In this document: positions 11,300 to 26,400 of the stretch, in pieces
Layout of the letters: every line of letters begins with the position of its first letter
Position numbering within the stretch: position 1 is the stretch's first letter
Assembly: GCA_033220425.1 (NCBI GenBank)
Contig: CM065646.1
Coordinates: 2,487,501-2,551,500, forward strand
Reading direction: 5' to 3'
DNA length: 64,000 nucleotides
From: Lepraria neglecta
Taxonomy: Eukaryota; Ascomycota; Lecanoromycetes; Lecanorales; Stereocaulaceae
Program-made: the position numbers and the translations under genes
Notes under the pieces: generated by a model
What the model was told of the DNA's origin: nothing
Seen by the model: the letters and a program-made list of their open reading frames with translations, nothing else
Database searches by the model: none

Positions 11300-14200
11300 A
11301 CGAGGGCCGTGGACTCGATACTAAAGTAAGTAAATATTGTATACGTAAGACGCTATATAGCCTGCTAATGTAATATAGCTATAATTAAATATACCGAAGA
11401 GAGGATTGATACCGCTGCGGTGATTGAAACTATAGGTTAGTTCTTTATATTAGAGGTTTTCCTTAAGACTAAAGCCTTGACTTTAGACGCGGCGAGGGCG
11501 GTTAGTAGCAGTATCTCTTCCGCTCTATCGACCTAGATATATTTATAGTATTATCTCTCTTCCTTTTAAGGGTTTTTACTTAGGTTTATAGTATTACCTA
11601 AGAAGGATTTAGTAGGAATTTGGCGTAGATTCGTCGCGCTGCCTTAGAATTGTTTATTAGGAATTTAGGGTAATATATCGTAGTATATTAGTCCTAGTCG
11701 ATAAAACTATTAATATAGAATATCTCTTTTCCTCTAACTGTTCCCGGTACTAGATAAGTACTTCACTTAATATTTAGTAGTCTATAGAAGCGGCGAGCGC
11801 CTATTATTCGAGGATTAAGTATAAGCGACGCCCGTACCTTTTCAACTTCGACTATTCTATAGTAGTCTTATATCTACCCTAGATATCGATAATCAAAGAC
11901 TTCTATAAGGGTAGTCTATATACGAGTAGATTATTACTTAAAGTCTCTATTACTAAGATCCTTTACCTCTACGACGACTAAGACCTTACCGACTAACTTT
12001 CCCTCCTATATAGTTTCCGGGTTTCGACTCTTATAGTCTTATTCTTAGACTTATATATAATCTCTACGCTAGGTAAAATACTATAAATATTTATAAGGTC
12101 TATAGACTACTAAATCCTTATAGAGACGTCCTAAATTAGAGGAGTCCTCTCCTATAGTCTTCTAATATACAAGGCCCGAATAGATATAGACCGGGTAGCT
12201 CTTAACCTAGCTACAGTCTACCTCCCTTCTATCGATATCTGAATTTGAGGTTATACTACCTCTATTTAGTATTTTCGCTCGGTACGCCTTAAGAAACGCA
12301 GCTAGGCTTTAGAGAAACCTAGCTATATTTAGCTATTCAGCCATATCTCTCGCCGTTCGCCAGTAACGACTATTATATTTATATAGGTATCTTAATATAT
12401 AGTACTCTTCTATATCTACTCGCTATCCTAGTTAGTATAGATCTAGGAGGACCCCGGCCTTTATACTTTTCTCGTCTTCTTATTTTCTCCTCTAACTAAG
12501 TAATATAGGCTCCGTCTCTTAGAAATTTTTAATATCCTATATAATTATTAACTTGATATAGCGTTTATTATATTCTATTAATTGCTTCTAGTAATCCTTA
12601 TACTTATTTGTTTGGTTATAGTAATTCTTTAGTAATATTAGATATACCCTTTCCGAGACTTGGGTACTATATCTATCTAGTAGACCGTAGTATCTAATTA
12701 TATTAATATAATAACTAATACTATAGAATTTAGGAAAGTTGAAAGTTTACTCGCCCGTTTTCTTATTAACTAGCCTATATTTTTGAAATACCTCCTTAAG
12801 TAGATTAATCCTTTCTAACGCTATATTTATATATTCTAGTATCGCTTCGTTATAGGATTAGTATCTTACGAGTATAATGAAGTTAATAATAGCTCGTCCT
12901 ATATATAGTATATCTGGGTTTTTTTCGGATAATAGAGGAGCGAAGACGGGTATTATAATCTATAATATCTCTTTACTCTCCTCTCCTATCTATTAGCTTA
13001 GCTTACTAAACTCCCGAAATCGCCTTAGCTTAGTAAATTTAGGTATAGCTCGAAACCGGGCGTCAATTAAGGCTTATACCTTAAGCTTTATTTATCCCTC
13101 TCTAATATACTCCCTAAGCTAGTCTAGGAGGTAGTTTAATAGCCCTTTAACTATTAATTAGTATAATATATTAAACGTCTATAGTTAGTAGACGTTAACT
13201 GCGAAGTGGCCGTCTATAAAGTTAGGCCGGTTATATACTATTATATCTAGTAACACCCTAGGTATATTCTTATCGTACGTTTTTTATATCTATAACTACT
13301 CTATAGTCTATTTAGGTATTTACTTTGGATATAGTTTTTCAGGACGTAGTTATTCCTATTTATTTAGCGGTACTAAGTAGACCGGATAGTATTTACCGCT
13401 CTTAATCGAGGTTATTAAAACTTATTCTTTATAGTTACCTAGTATAGACGCGAGTATTAGGTAGTATCGTTGTATTCATCCGTCTATATATATAATAAGG
13501 ATCCTCTTTAGCGCTAGCTCCTTAAGTACTTTAAAAGAATATTATTAGTATATTAGGTAAGATCCGTATTTCGGCCGGCTTACCCTCGACTATAAGCCCT
13601 ATAGCGTAGTAATACACCTCAGCTTTCATACTATTATAGACTAATAGTACTAGTCTAAGTAATATTATCCCCGGCCGAACCTGTACCTACCGAATACCTC
13701 GATCGAGGTTACCGATAGTAATATAGACTGGCTATACCTGTTAATCTCCGTGTATCTGTAATAAATAGATCTTGTCTAACGATATTATAATCGGTACTAC
13801 TATTGAGCTATTAGGGAGCTTATCTTGTATCTCCTACTACTAGTAGGCTATATATATCTTACTAACGATTAGACCCTCGTCGAGGTTTCGCTAGCGTATT
13901 AGTATATAGTTAATACTCGAATTAAAAGGCTTATATCTGATAAGAGTTCGTATTATACCTATTATATTGAAGTAGAGTATATAATATATTCTAGTCGTCT
14001 CGTCCGGTTGAATCGATAGGATACTAAACGCTTGCCGAGACTATCTACTAGTAGTAGCAGAATACTTTATAGTATATAGCTTGGCTTTTAGTTATAGAGC
14101 GCTATTAAAGCTATAGGGTCCGTGGAAAGGTCGTAATCGAGTGTCTTTAAAGAAATTGTCTATTATACCGCTAGATAGTCGGGCGTTATATATCTATAAA

Positions 14201-14860
14201 GCTAGGATATAATCAGCTTCTGAATAGAAAGGGTGCTAGTCCGGGTTCGACTTAGATATTAACTCGGATATTAACTTAGATAGGGGCATGGATAATAACT
14301 CGGCTAGGGTTATATCCTCTTCCTCTAAAGGCCTCCCGGTACCTCGCTCCTATAGATAGTACTCTATAGAGCTAACGGTCAAGGTAGAGATAGTACCTAT
14401 AGTACTTGACGCCGTTATTGACTTCGATTAATTAAGTACTATATCTAGCTTATCTTACTAGTACTAGATCTCGTTAGTAGAGTCGGTAAGTTCAAGTAAT
14501 CGCCCTAGAGTATCGTTATCTATTAAAATAGTTAGGTCCTCCTAGAGGACTTATCTACCTTCGCCCTTATAGGGACTATTGCTAATCACGTCAACCTCGT
14601 CTCTTTAGCGTTTATGAATAGGCCCCTCGACTTTATCTTTATCGAGGCGTACCTGTCTCCTACGCGTCTAATTAGGGTCTCGGCCCTTACAGCGTGGTAG
14701 ATACCTAGTTAGGCCGCTTCCGCTGCTGCACTGCTTCTGGTAACGTTTACACTATCGATCTATCTAGCTTAGGCGTATAGAGGTGTTATTATTGAGATCA
14801 ACGCGTCTAGATAGGTATTAGTAAATATATTTACTACTAGATCCTTCAAGCTAACCCGCT
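11300..14860 (-). pseudogene. Plavaka-type transposase remnant
   Basis: No long frame survives, but minus-strand fragments look like a Plavaka transposase, the enzyme that cuts and joins the element's ends. Near 13,475-13,405 the fragment ILGNYKE, then VLITSIKSGKYYPVY, resembles the family's 'wIGDyPEQvLvt...C' segment. Near 12,750-12,600 NFPKFYSISYY, IRYYG and LKNYYNQTNK resemble the C-terminal 'fPKfH...H..d.IrryGs...yeT...H...K..Y.rTNKR' segment, in the right order and spacing. A possible C2HC zinc trace (CSSGSGLTRYLPRC) lies near 14,750-14,700. Many in-frame stops come from CAA/CAG to TAA/TAG changes, typical of RIP. Family assignment rests on recalled motifs. Confidence 0.5.
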
Positions 14861-15499
14861 ATAGGTTAGGATAAATCTATCCTTACGTCGCCTTATATAG
14901 CCTATTTTTAACCGTTACTATTAATTAAATTATAATATATATATAGTAGAGTATCATCCTATAGAAGGTATTAATTAATAGATAGTTTAAGGGGATTTTC
15001 TTTCTATACGGTATATTTAATAAACGCCCCGGTTACTTATCTTATTAGGAAATATAATTAGTTATAAACCTTACGGTATATACCCCTATTACTAAAATAT
15101 ATATCTAAGTTAAACTCGGATTGTTTTTATAATAGAGTACTTGATTAAGACTTATATTTCGAAGAATAGAAGAAGAAATCTAATTAATCTTTGCAAGCAG
15201 ATAATAAGTTTTAATACTCTATCTTTACTAGATATTAGGTATTAAGTATAAAGCTAGATATAGTATATTTAAAATCAGCTATTCGCTTTCTACGTACTAT
15301 ATATATATAAGTTCCGCTTTTAATTAATATCTTTATCTATTATATTAAAGCTCGCTACTTTCAATCTTTCGACGACTAAACTTACCTACTTATTACTACT
15401 CCGACGTGGTATTCTATAGAGAAGGGTCTATATCGCCCAATTACATTAAGTATTGAACTATTTCGTAACGTATTTACTATTTACTAACTACTAACTAAT

Positions 15500-18400
15500 C
15501 GCTATTATGAATGAAAACCCGGTATAGACCCTACTAGTCGTATTACCCGCTTTATCCCTCCAACTCAGCGAAGAATCCTTAACTTCTCCCTATTTTATTC
15601 GTCCTATTATTATTCTTCTTATTATAGACGCGTTAGAATCATCTATAATATTATCTAATATAGCCGGTCCTTCTCTAATCGACCCTGAGGTCGATATAAC
15701 GCTAGAGCCTACGCCAACCGAGGCCAATTTCTATACGCTTATTAGTAAGCCAAAGTCTAGTAACCCGCCTAGAATCCTATAGAACCTCCCTAATATCCGT
15801 AGAGGCTTATAGTATAGTAATAGCTTGTTTAGTACCCTCCGTTAAGTACTTAAAGACTACCTACGGGGTACTACTATTTAGGGCGAAAATCTTCGAGGTT
15901 CTAGCTAGGACTTCACCAAGGTCCTTAACTCCGTTACTACTAACTTTATTCTACCTAACTATATACTACCTTTTAGAGACGAAGTAATATATATACTCGT
16001 AAGACTATTTAATAAAGTACCTAGAGTAGCTAACCGATATACTAGTAAATGACCCTTAGAGGAGTCTTACGACTCGTTTAGTTCAAAAAAGCCTAGATAC
16101 GATAATACCTATACTAAGTAACCCGATTATACTAGACTATTCTTTATACTAGCTCTAGCCCTAGATAATACCTACCCGCTTTATATTATCCTTAGAATCG
16201 GTTATATACGCGATAATAAATTCTATCTTGTCTAACTACGGTATATTATACGTAATACTTCGCTTACTAACGCTAACTAGCTCTAGGACTAACTTAGTTA
16301 CGATACTCTAATCTAGTTTCTAGAAACTAAGAAATTCTGGACCGCCGAAGATAATACCCGGGGGAGCACTCTTATCTATATATCTAATAGGATTATAGAG
16401 GTAACTATAAACGAAGATCTACAAAATGCCATCCGTGATATATATTTATATAGTTACCGGCGCTACGAGCTTTGTGTCGTACGAGGGGCACTCTATTAGT
16501 TATACCACGTTAATTAATAGTTAGGATATTAACTAATAGGTATAATAGTATCTATCGAGGGCAATACGGCCTATCTAAATCAACCTTACCGAGGCAGCTT
16601 TATACTCTCCTACCGCTTAAAATATTCTTCTCTTACGGCAGGACCTAAAGGGAAAACCCTTAATATATAGGATCCTCTAGGCAAAGACCCTACTACCTCT
16701 TCTACTAAACCCTCTACCCTAAAGCCTTTTATCGATCCTTCCCTTCTTACTAATAAGTATACTAGTCTACCTACCGGGAATCTAAAGGAGCCTATAGATA
16801 TTAGCTCTAGCTCGGATAGTAGTAGCGGTATAAATAATAAGGAAGAGAATAATAGAAAGGAAGGGGATTTAATAGATAAGGACGAGTAGAAGATATTATA
16901 GATTAATAAGGCCCATATAGGCAGGACTCTAGGGTTATATAATATCGAGATAGGTAGGGTAATAGTAGCTAGAGTAGCTACGAAAGATATAGAGGTATTA
17001 GAATAGGAGGATCGCAATAGGATATTAGTACTTTAGCCTCTACCTTATTATTTGCTCGCTACTAAATACTACCCTAGTATTAATATAACTAAGGTAGAGG
17101 ACCGTCCATAATAGTCTTAGAAAACGTAGTAGTATATAGAGTTATTGTTCCAACTATAGAAGGGAAACCAGTCTATTAAGAATACACGAACCCTCTATAG
17201 GTTATTATCTATTATAGCCCCTAACGATAAGATAAAAAAGATTATACTATATATTCATCAGCTCTACTGCGCTGCTTGGATACGCTAGTATACTTACTAG
17301 CAGGGGGGGGTATTAATAGGGACGATCCCGGCTTTAGTAAGGTTCGTATCTATTCCTAGCTTTTAATAAAACCTGCTATTAACTCGGATAATACTAATGT
17401 CCGACTCGAACTAGACTCTAACGATTTTTATTATATATATCCTCGAGTATTAACTCTCCTTATAATAGCGCGAGGTTTTCGAAATATATAAGTAGGATTA
17501 TAAAAATCTCGAATAGTTTAAAGCGTTAATCTATTATACTAAGTATCTCCTACCTTCGAAATTAAAGGTATAGAGTAGTAATAATATATATCCCTCCGCT
17601 AATAAATGGGATATTAGTTATCTATATATCGAGAAAAGCGCCGCCTATTTAACTAGTATACTAAAGTAAGGTATTATTCTTATTATTATACTAGTAAAAG
17701 TAATAGGTAACTAGTTATAAGAGCGGACGAAGATAATCAATACTTAATATCCAATATTAAAGCTATAGTACTTCTATACCTATATAGGCAAAATATATAA
17801 TAATATTAATACTACTCTACTTATATCGGAAAATACTAAACTACTTCGATATAAAAAGGATAGAAAATCTAAACCTAGATAGGAGTATATTCTACTCCTT
17901 ATAACTAAGGGCTCGTATAATAGGTATATTAAGGAAGTGCTATAGGACTCTAAGTCTCTATTCGTCTATAACTTTCGTATTAGCTAGATCTTTATTAATA
18001 AATTCTATAAGATAAGGATAGTAAAGGGTAAATATCCTAAGATAGTCCTTAGTATTAAGGATGAGATTAGTACCTAAGTCCTGGTAAAAATACTAGAGGA
18101 TGACGAGAACGAGTAGAATACTATAGATATTCAGCGTATAAAAATATACTGATTATCTTTGCCCTAGGTGTAGGGTTTCTCCGCTATACCGTGGATACGC
18201 GACTTAACTAACTACTCAGCTATAATCTATATAATCGAGTAGCCTTAGTAGTGCGCTATTGAAGAGTATCGATATATAACTTATAACGAAGTCGAGATTG
18301 TTAGGAAACTAACTACTAGCTACTAAAAGCGAAAGAATCCGGTTAATAAGAGCGAGAATAATAAGAATATCGCAGATATAAAGGCTATCTTAAACTCTAT

Positions 18401-19420
18401 CGAAATTAAGCGGACGCCTATAACTATAGATATTAATAGGACTACCGAGCTTGTTAAGCTACCTCTGTACGAGACTTGTTATATTATATACTTACTTAAT
18501 CTAGAGTAAAAGGTAGCTCTTCGTACTAAGGATTAGAGGATCTAAGACGCAGTAAAAGCCGAATATACTAGAGAATACGTAATTGCTCGCAAGGCTAGCA
18601 AGGAGATACCTACGCCAGCGATTAATAACTACTTTAAATACGCCTATAAGCTACGCGCTGCTACTATTATCCTAAGCCTTCTAGAATTCTCTCGGTATAA
18701 CTACCTTACTCTTACTTAGGACGAGCTTAAAGGGGGGCCTTTATATAACGGCGGAAAGGGTCGTATAGATTTTATAGAGTTGGCTGGCCTGATATAGAAT
18801 TGGGCCAAGATACCGCTGGATAGTATTTATGCTAAATATATCGATGAACTTACTAGTAATATACCGAAGTTAGTAAAACTTAAAGAGTTAATCGGCTTGC
18901 TGGGGGAAGATATCTACGGGCGACTAGAGAAACTGGTTATATTTACTAGTTCTCCTATTATCGCATATATTCTGGCGGTAGTAAGTCTATATCTCTTCCG
19001 CTATTCTACCTTGACCTTATACTAACCTTACTCTAGTAGTTTAAAAAGCATTTTCCTAGTGAATAGCTATAGTATAGCTCGACTATACCTTCCGAGAAGC
19101 GAGATAAGTTATATATATAGCTATTCTAAGAAGAGGATAATAAGCGCTTCCTTATCTCTACGAAATATATCCTTAGAACTAGTATTACCCTAATCTATAT
19201 ATTCAGAAGTATAAATATAGATATAGACTAGATATAATTCTATAATATTTAGTGCGATAGGTAGGTAGTTCGGTTGTCTCAGCGACATCCAAAGACGTAT
19301 AACTACTACTTTATTACGGACAATGAATATGGAGTAGATTAGAAGGTATTATTCAAATAGAGTAGAGATAATATAACGAGGTAATAGGCGTATAAATGAG
19401 CTAGATATTTCTAGTTAAGT
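15500..19420 (+). pseudogene. SNF2-like helicase remnant, copy A
   Basis: Decayed plus-strand coding traces. Near 18,165-18,240 a SAT-P-like motif followed by DLTNY and AIIYIIE resembles motif III of fungal SNF2-type proteins. Near 18,918-18,975 KLVIFTSSPIIAYIL resembles the strand at the start of the second helicase lobe. Near 19,250-19,335 RLSQRHPK, then YNYYFITDNEYGVD, resembles motif VI (QaiGRv.RlGQ) and the stretch after it. The part from about 16,620 to 19,270 is related to 21,190-23,130. Such a protein would use ATP to move along or remodel DNA. As cargo of a DNA transposon its role is unknown. It is broken many times and the ends are approximate. Confidence 0.45.
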
Positions 19421-20099
19421 AATAGCGCGCTTTTACGGGTTTCTTTTCTTCTACTCGGTAGTACTTTAACTTTATATAAGATAGATATAAGACTCTTATT
19501 ACTCTTCTATAGTAATATTAAATCTAATCTATATTAGTTCGGGAAGACTTGACTTAGATTACTAGCTATTCCCCTTTGCTTTCTCCTATCTTTAGTAGAT
19601 ATTTCGCGCTATAGTCTTCCTTAAATATCCGCTACTAAAATCTAGATATACTACGTACTTATATACTAAATACAAGCTATAGGTAAAAGGGAATATAATT
19701 TATAGCCCTAACTTGCTAGATTGTAATCGTATTTAATACGAACTATATATACTACTATACTCCTTTATAACGTATTATCTTAAGTTATAATCTTCCTTAT
19801 AATACCCTTCTATTAATATAGACTCTTTTAACTAAGACTATTATTAAATAAAGGGAGAAACCTACTCGAAAGTCAAGTAGTTATACCTATACTTAATATA
19901 GATACTATATAGGGAATAGCCTACGCGTCGAATAATATCGAGTATTAGATAGTATTCGAGTCGGATAACTCTTAATATCCGAGTCGAATAGCGCTTGATA
20001 TACTTAGTATTCGAGTTAGATATCGCTTATTACACGCTAATTACTATAGGGCTTAGTACGGAATTATTCTTTATATATTATATATCGACCTTTTAATCC

Positions 20100-23000
20100 T
20101 TTCCTATACTCCTTTCTCTTACTACTAATATATTAATTAATACTCTATATCTTATATATATACCCGCTATAGAATACCGGTACGGGCCCGTAGCTATCGC
20201 TGCCGGTATTTCCCTCTCCTCTCTAGTCTCTTTACCTTCTACCGAATTCTATAAAAATACTAACCCTAGGAATTGGATAGTCTCGGTTATTTCGCGTGGC
20301 CTTATAGTCGAATAGGCCTACTATAAGGAGATTCGAGTAGTATTAAAGAAAGAGATAGAAAGGAGATATATCGTTAGTATATCCCTAGAGATACCGGAGA
20401 ACTAGGCTAAACTTAGTAAGGCCTTATAGTAGTTGGAAATAGTATTTCCCTCCGTTTTTATACCTAGAATCCTCTAACCCTAGCTAGAGAGTTATAAATT
20501 AGGTATAGCCAGAAAGATTAATAATATCTATAATCACTATCGTAATTATAGAAGGCGTACTATACTATCTCTCTCTACGGATAGTACTCTATATATAGCG
20601 CGTCCGCTTACCTTCGGTGAAATAGGATTCTATATCCGGTCGATAGAGATAACGGCGAATATACTTTTCTTCGCCTCCGATATTATTAAGGAGAAAAAAC
20701 CTCTAGCTAGTATTATATTAGACGAGATCGAATTTAGAATATTTAAAGAGGTCTTACGCGAGGACGGTATCTATAATAGCTCGACTAACCGAATTCTTTA
20801 TTATATTAGCAAAAATGACGTCGAAGTTAATCACGCCCGTAAATTCAAGACGGCTACCTTATAGATATATAATATAGGCGAGAATCCTATCTCGTTTTAT
20901 ATTAAGACGCGCCTACAAGGTATATATCTTATACTTTACTTCGATCGCGCTCCTACTAACTATACTCTAGTAAAACGGCGGGCCTACGTGAAATATTGAA
21001 CAATAGGCACACCTTACGTCCGTTTCCGCGGTATATTAGTAAACCTAGTTAATTACGGTACGCCGATACTACTAAATTATATACTCTAGTATTCTTCTTC
21101 GTTCTAACTTAGTAAAGGGCCTCTACTTCTTTATATTTTATTCTTCCTATTATTACTATCCCTATTATACCTCTATATAACCTTACCGGGCTAGATATTC
21201 TTCTCTTACGGTACGACCTAAGAATATAACCTATAATATATAGAATCCTCTACGCGAAGACTCTACTACCTCTCCTACTAAATCCCCTACCCTAAAGCCT
21301 TATAAATTCTCCCCCTTAATTAAGTAAGCCTACTAGTATTTCCTACCCGGCCTCTAAATGATCCTATATTTATCCGTTCCGATACAAATAATAGTAACTA
21401 TACTAGTAATTAGGAAGAGAAAGGGTAAGAGGAGGAAGGGGATACTATAGAAGAGGATAAGGAGAAGGTATTAAAGGTTAGTAAGGCCTATAATAGTAGG
21501 GTTCCGAAGTTATATAATATTAAGATAGGTAGGGTAGTAGTAGCTAGAGTAGCTATAAAAGATCTAGAGGTATTAGAATAGGAGGATCGCGATAGAATAT
21601 AAGTACTTTAACCTCTGCTTTACTATTTACTTACTACTAAATACTACCCTAGTATTAATATAACCAAGGTAGAGGACTATCTATAATAGTCTTAGAAAAC
21701 GTGGTAGTATATAGAGTTATTATTTTAGCTATAGAAGGGAAACCAGTCTATATAGAATATACGAAACCTCCGTGGGTTATTATCTATTATAGCCCCTAAC
21801 GGCAAAATAAAGAAGATTATACCGTTCATTTATTAGCTATACTGCGCGGCTTAGATAAGATAGTAGGCTTTCTAATAGGGGGAGCTATCTACGGGCGAGA
21901 TTCTGGTTTGGGGATGTCTAAACTGAATTATTGCTTCTATCAAGGACTCTAGTCGACTTAGACAATATAGATATTCGACTCGGGCAACGCTAACGTCCGA
22001 CTCCATCTAGATCGAAATCTATATATATAAAATTATCTAATAATTCGAAACGTCGCCCTATTATAATAAGTATCTCTTACTAGAGAGATTAAAGCTACGG
22101 AGTTATTATAATATATATCTATCGGCTTATAAATAGAATATCATTTATCCGTGTGTTAAGAATAGCGCCGCCCGGAATATTAGCGTAGCGAAGTCAGGTA
22201 TCGTTCTTACTATCGTGCTAGCGAAAGTAGTAGGTAATTAGTTATAATAGTAGACGAAGATAATCGATATAAAGCGGACGCTATATACTTAAGATATCTC
22301 TAGGACTACTAATCTAGTATGACTACCTCCCTACGAGATTCGTTATATTATATACCCGCCTTCGCTAGTATAAAATACAGCTCTTCGCGCTAAGGATTAA
22401 AGGATCTAAGACGAAGCGAAAGTAAAATATACTAGATAATACGTAATTGCTCGTAAGGCTGGCAAGGAGATACCTGCGCCAACGACTACTAACTACTTTA
22501 AACGTATATATAAACTACGCGCCGCTACTATAGTCCTAAGCCTTCTAGGATTCGCTCGGCTCGATAACCTATCTCTATATACGGATGAGCTCGAAGGGGG
22601 GATTTATATAACGGCGGCGAGAGTTGTACGAACTTTATAGAGTTAGCTAATCTAAGAGAAGACTAGACTAAATACCCGCTAGCTAGTATCTATATCTATT
22701 ACATCGAATATTTTGTTAATAACAGTCCGAAGTTAGTTATATTGAAGGATTTAATTGTCAAACTAAGAGAGGATATCGTCGGAAGACCGTAACAACTATC
22801 TATAATTACTAAGCTATCTACTACTATATATATTCTGGCGATAGTAGGTCTATAGCTCTTCCGCTATTTCGCCTTGGCTTTATACTAACCTTGCTCTAGT
22901 AGTTTAAAAGGTATTATCCTAATAAATAACTATAGCGTAGCTCGGCCTTACCTTCCGGGAAACGAGATGAATTATTCGTGCAGATATGCCAAGGAGACAA

Positions 23001-23130
23001 CTATTATCACTTTGTTCCCCCTACGAACTACGTTCTTAAAACCGGTATTACCCTTATCTATACCTCTAGAAGTATAAATATAGATATAGACTGGATAAAG
23101 TACTATAGGATTTGATACTATAGGCGGGTC
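20100..23130 (+). pseudogene. SNF2-like helicase remnant, copy B (diverged duplicate)
   Basis: From about 21,190 to 23,130 this follows copy A segment by segment (16,620-17,310, then about 17,600-17,740, then about 18,410-19,270). It lacks much of the material between these blocks and is therefore shorter. Its own front part (20,100-21,180) is different. The second-lobe segment near 22,800-22,870 and the segment near 23,050-23,130 match copy A best. The two copies differ well beyond RIP-type changes, so the duplication predates the decay of this element. Confidence 0.4.
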
Positions 23131-23479
23131 GTTCGGTAGTAATAGTAAAGATAGAAGGTATACGAGTATAGTATATTTCTAGATAAGGCAAAGGGATCTT
23201 GATTTGATTATTATCTAGATATATAGATAGAAAGCTCTTAGTAAGAGTAGGTATAATATAATAGAATTAACCTATAGGTATTGCTAGTAGCAAATTTGAG
23301 GACTAGTTTAAATATTGTAAATAATAGACCCCGTTATTCGAATTAGAGACTAGAGAAACTATACTATTCAACTCAACGTTACCGATATAATATTTATATC
23401 CTAGAATCCCGCTATAAAGACCCAGCCAATACTACCCGCTACTTTTCCCAACCTAGATTCGTCTTCTCTAACAAATCTA

Positions 23480-26400
23480 AACGCCGTCGCCGCTATAGAG
23501 GATATAGTTCTACTAACTCAATATATATCTACTAGTAGAGATTCTCTTTATAGGACGTATTATAAATGGAAGGAGGTATCTAATTATTATTAACTAAGTC
23601 GAAGAACTAATTTAATCGGTTAAGCTAATAATATAACTCTATATCCTACCTATATAACTTAAGAGCCGGCGGCAAAGTATATATTATTAACGTACTATAG
23701 CGAATCTAGTAAGTCCGGCTCCGTATATATTCATCGATGGATACTCGAGTAGGTAGTATCTAAGGTCTTGAGGTCCCGGGCCAATAGGGCGGAGGCGGCG
23801 TGTACTTGTCGAGGATATAGAAGAAACGGCGATGTTCGTTATACGTAGGAGAACTATAGCTAGAGATATAGTCCTAGTAGCAACCTATTCGAAAAGATAG
23901 GGAAATTTCGTTCGACTCGGATAGACTTTTATCTAACTCGGCTAAGTTTCTATCTAACTCGGTTAATAGTCTTTAAGCTAACTCGATTTTATATTAATAT
24001 TATATTAATTAAAATAATACGACAATAACACGCTAAAGAAGCCTGTCCCTTTCTGAAAACCTTCGCCTTCTTCCCCTAAGAACCTCGCCTATCTAGCTAC
24101 CTATAACTAGCTATATCGTCGTGGATTATACTCCTTAATACCTTATACTACCTTATTACTAGTAAAGACCCTTATATATATTAGATAGATAATAGAGATC
24201 TTCTAATAATAGCTAAGACAAAGGGAGAATAACTAGTAGCTACTAGAAAAGCCTAGGAGACTAAAGCGAACAAGCGAAAGGTAGGATTCGAACCGAGTAA
24301 CTTATTCTATATATTAATATATTAGTAGATTAAGGCTATTAAAGAAAAGTAGCTAGAACCTAAGAGAAGTACTAAAGGGGACGACGGAGTAGTAGAGCCT
24401 AGGAAACGTCGAAGATATAATAGTAACCTTAGCAAGGATATCTCTGAAAAAACACGCGAAGAAGAGGTCTCTTCAAAGATAACTAGCGTCGAGGATATCG
24501 AAATATCTTCTAATAACCCTATAACTAGCCCTGTAAAGAGACTAGTGCCTACTATCGTTATAGGGGTATAACTTCCCTATACTCCTATATTCGGTCTATT
24601 GGATAACTCTATATTTAGGAGACGGAAAAGATGGGCTTCTCTATTATAAATACGATTAGTGTATAATAATAGATATAACCTATTAACTATACAGCGTAAA
24701 TAGACGCGGCCGTTAACGTCTAGAATCGATACCGTATTATAAAGCGATACGAGTATTACCCAAAAGAAGACCGTAAGTTACCTATCGACGTTACGCGTAT
24801 ATTTAATACGCTAATATAGAAAGAAGAAAATAATATAGAACTATATAATAAAACGAGGTCCTTAAGGGAATATAGATACTAGGAACTATCTACGCAGCTC
24901 GGTAAATAATGAATTAGAGACGCGTATTTATCAAATATAGCTAAAATAGCCGATAGTATAGGAACAACGAAACCGAATATCTTTATATATAGAGTAGAAT
25001 GGCTAGCGTGCCGGACGACCTACCTAGACGCCCTAATAGATAATAACTAATAAGTTTAAATCTACTAGTAAGAAATATCGAAAATCGAGAGAGAATCTAA
25101 TTAGTAGACGGAAGGATGAATCAATAGTATATTTACCTTAGTATATAGGTCTTATAATAACTAATCGTTATAGTCGATATAATATAAGTAGCGATAGCTA
25201 ACCCGTACCGCACTACCTATACGGCGTAAGCGGGCGAATTCCAGTACCGCGACTATAGGACGATTATCTAATCCTAATAATCGGGTTCTATTATCTAAAA
25301 AGACAAGGCCTAGACTATTATCGACTTCGTTGCCTATACCTATATATATATATCGGATATTAAATCTAAAGACGACTATAAGGAGGTAACTACGGAGGAG
25401 GCGACGGGACCTATCGCTTAGGGTAGTTCTAGGCGTCGCTAAGCGCAAAGATACTAATCCTTACAGGAATATTAATATATTTTCTACGTAACGAAGCCTA
25501 TATTCCTCTCTAAGATTATAGGCGGTAACGATACCGATAGCCTATCACCGTGGCTAGAATATAACCCGGTAGCTCTAAGTAACCTTATAATAAGAATATA
25601 GAGAGAATAGAAGGCTAAGCTCTAAAGAATAAAGGGGCCTCAAGTTATCGGCGATCTAGATACCTTAGGTAATATACTAACTCCTAAAGAAGCTCGCAAG
25701 GTTATTACTCCTAAACCTCTACCTATTTATATAACGCCGCGTAATAGCTAATATCTTCGCAGCTTATAGATAGCCTAAGCGAATTCAGAAGTTTTATAAT
25801 AAGGAAAATAAGATTAACTATTAAAATAGTAGTAGAATAGCTATACCTAACAGTTAAGGACCGGAAGAATAATATATTAAACCTACTATTTAATATGTGA
25901 TTTACTTTCGCGGATCTAGAGAAAGGTATAAGTATTCTTCTTTCCTAAACGAGAATGAAATATATAGCTAACAGGTCTAAGATAAGGGTTGTTTTCTAGT
26001 ACCGATAATTGTAATAAGTCTATATCGCATTTTTTTTCTAATAGAATAAGCGCTATTAGACTTAGGTATAAGAGTACGGATCTATAGAAAACTTTATCTA
26101 CTAGTACTATTATTTTCGTTATAATAGCGCTTTACTATATATTCGAAGAATATAAATATAGCTCCCGTAGGATCAAGAGATAGGACGGTATATTAGTTAG
26201 TAGTAAGTTAACCTAATACTCGAAGAATAACCTATATACTAATAATACCTTGAGCTATATTCGAATATATAATAGAGGTATAGTACGATATAGGTGAAAT
26301 CAAAACGCGGATAGTTACGGGACTACTTTATCGTTAAATAATAGACTACTACTATACGAACAGGCATAGTAAGAACTATCGACTACTAGTTACTAATATA

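Noticed and set aside
16610-17017. 135-codon minus-strand frame
   Set aside because: Lies opposite the helicase-like copy A, on its antisense strand. The low-complexity leucine/serine/isoleucine content is typical of TA-rich shadow frames.
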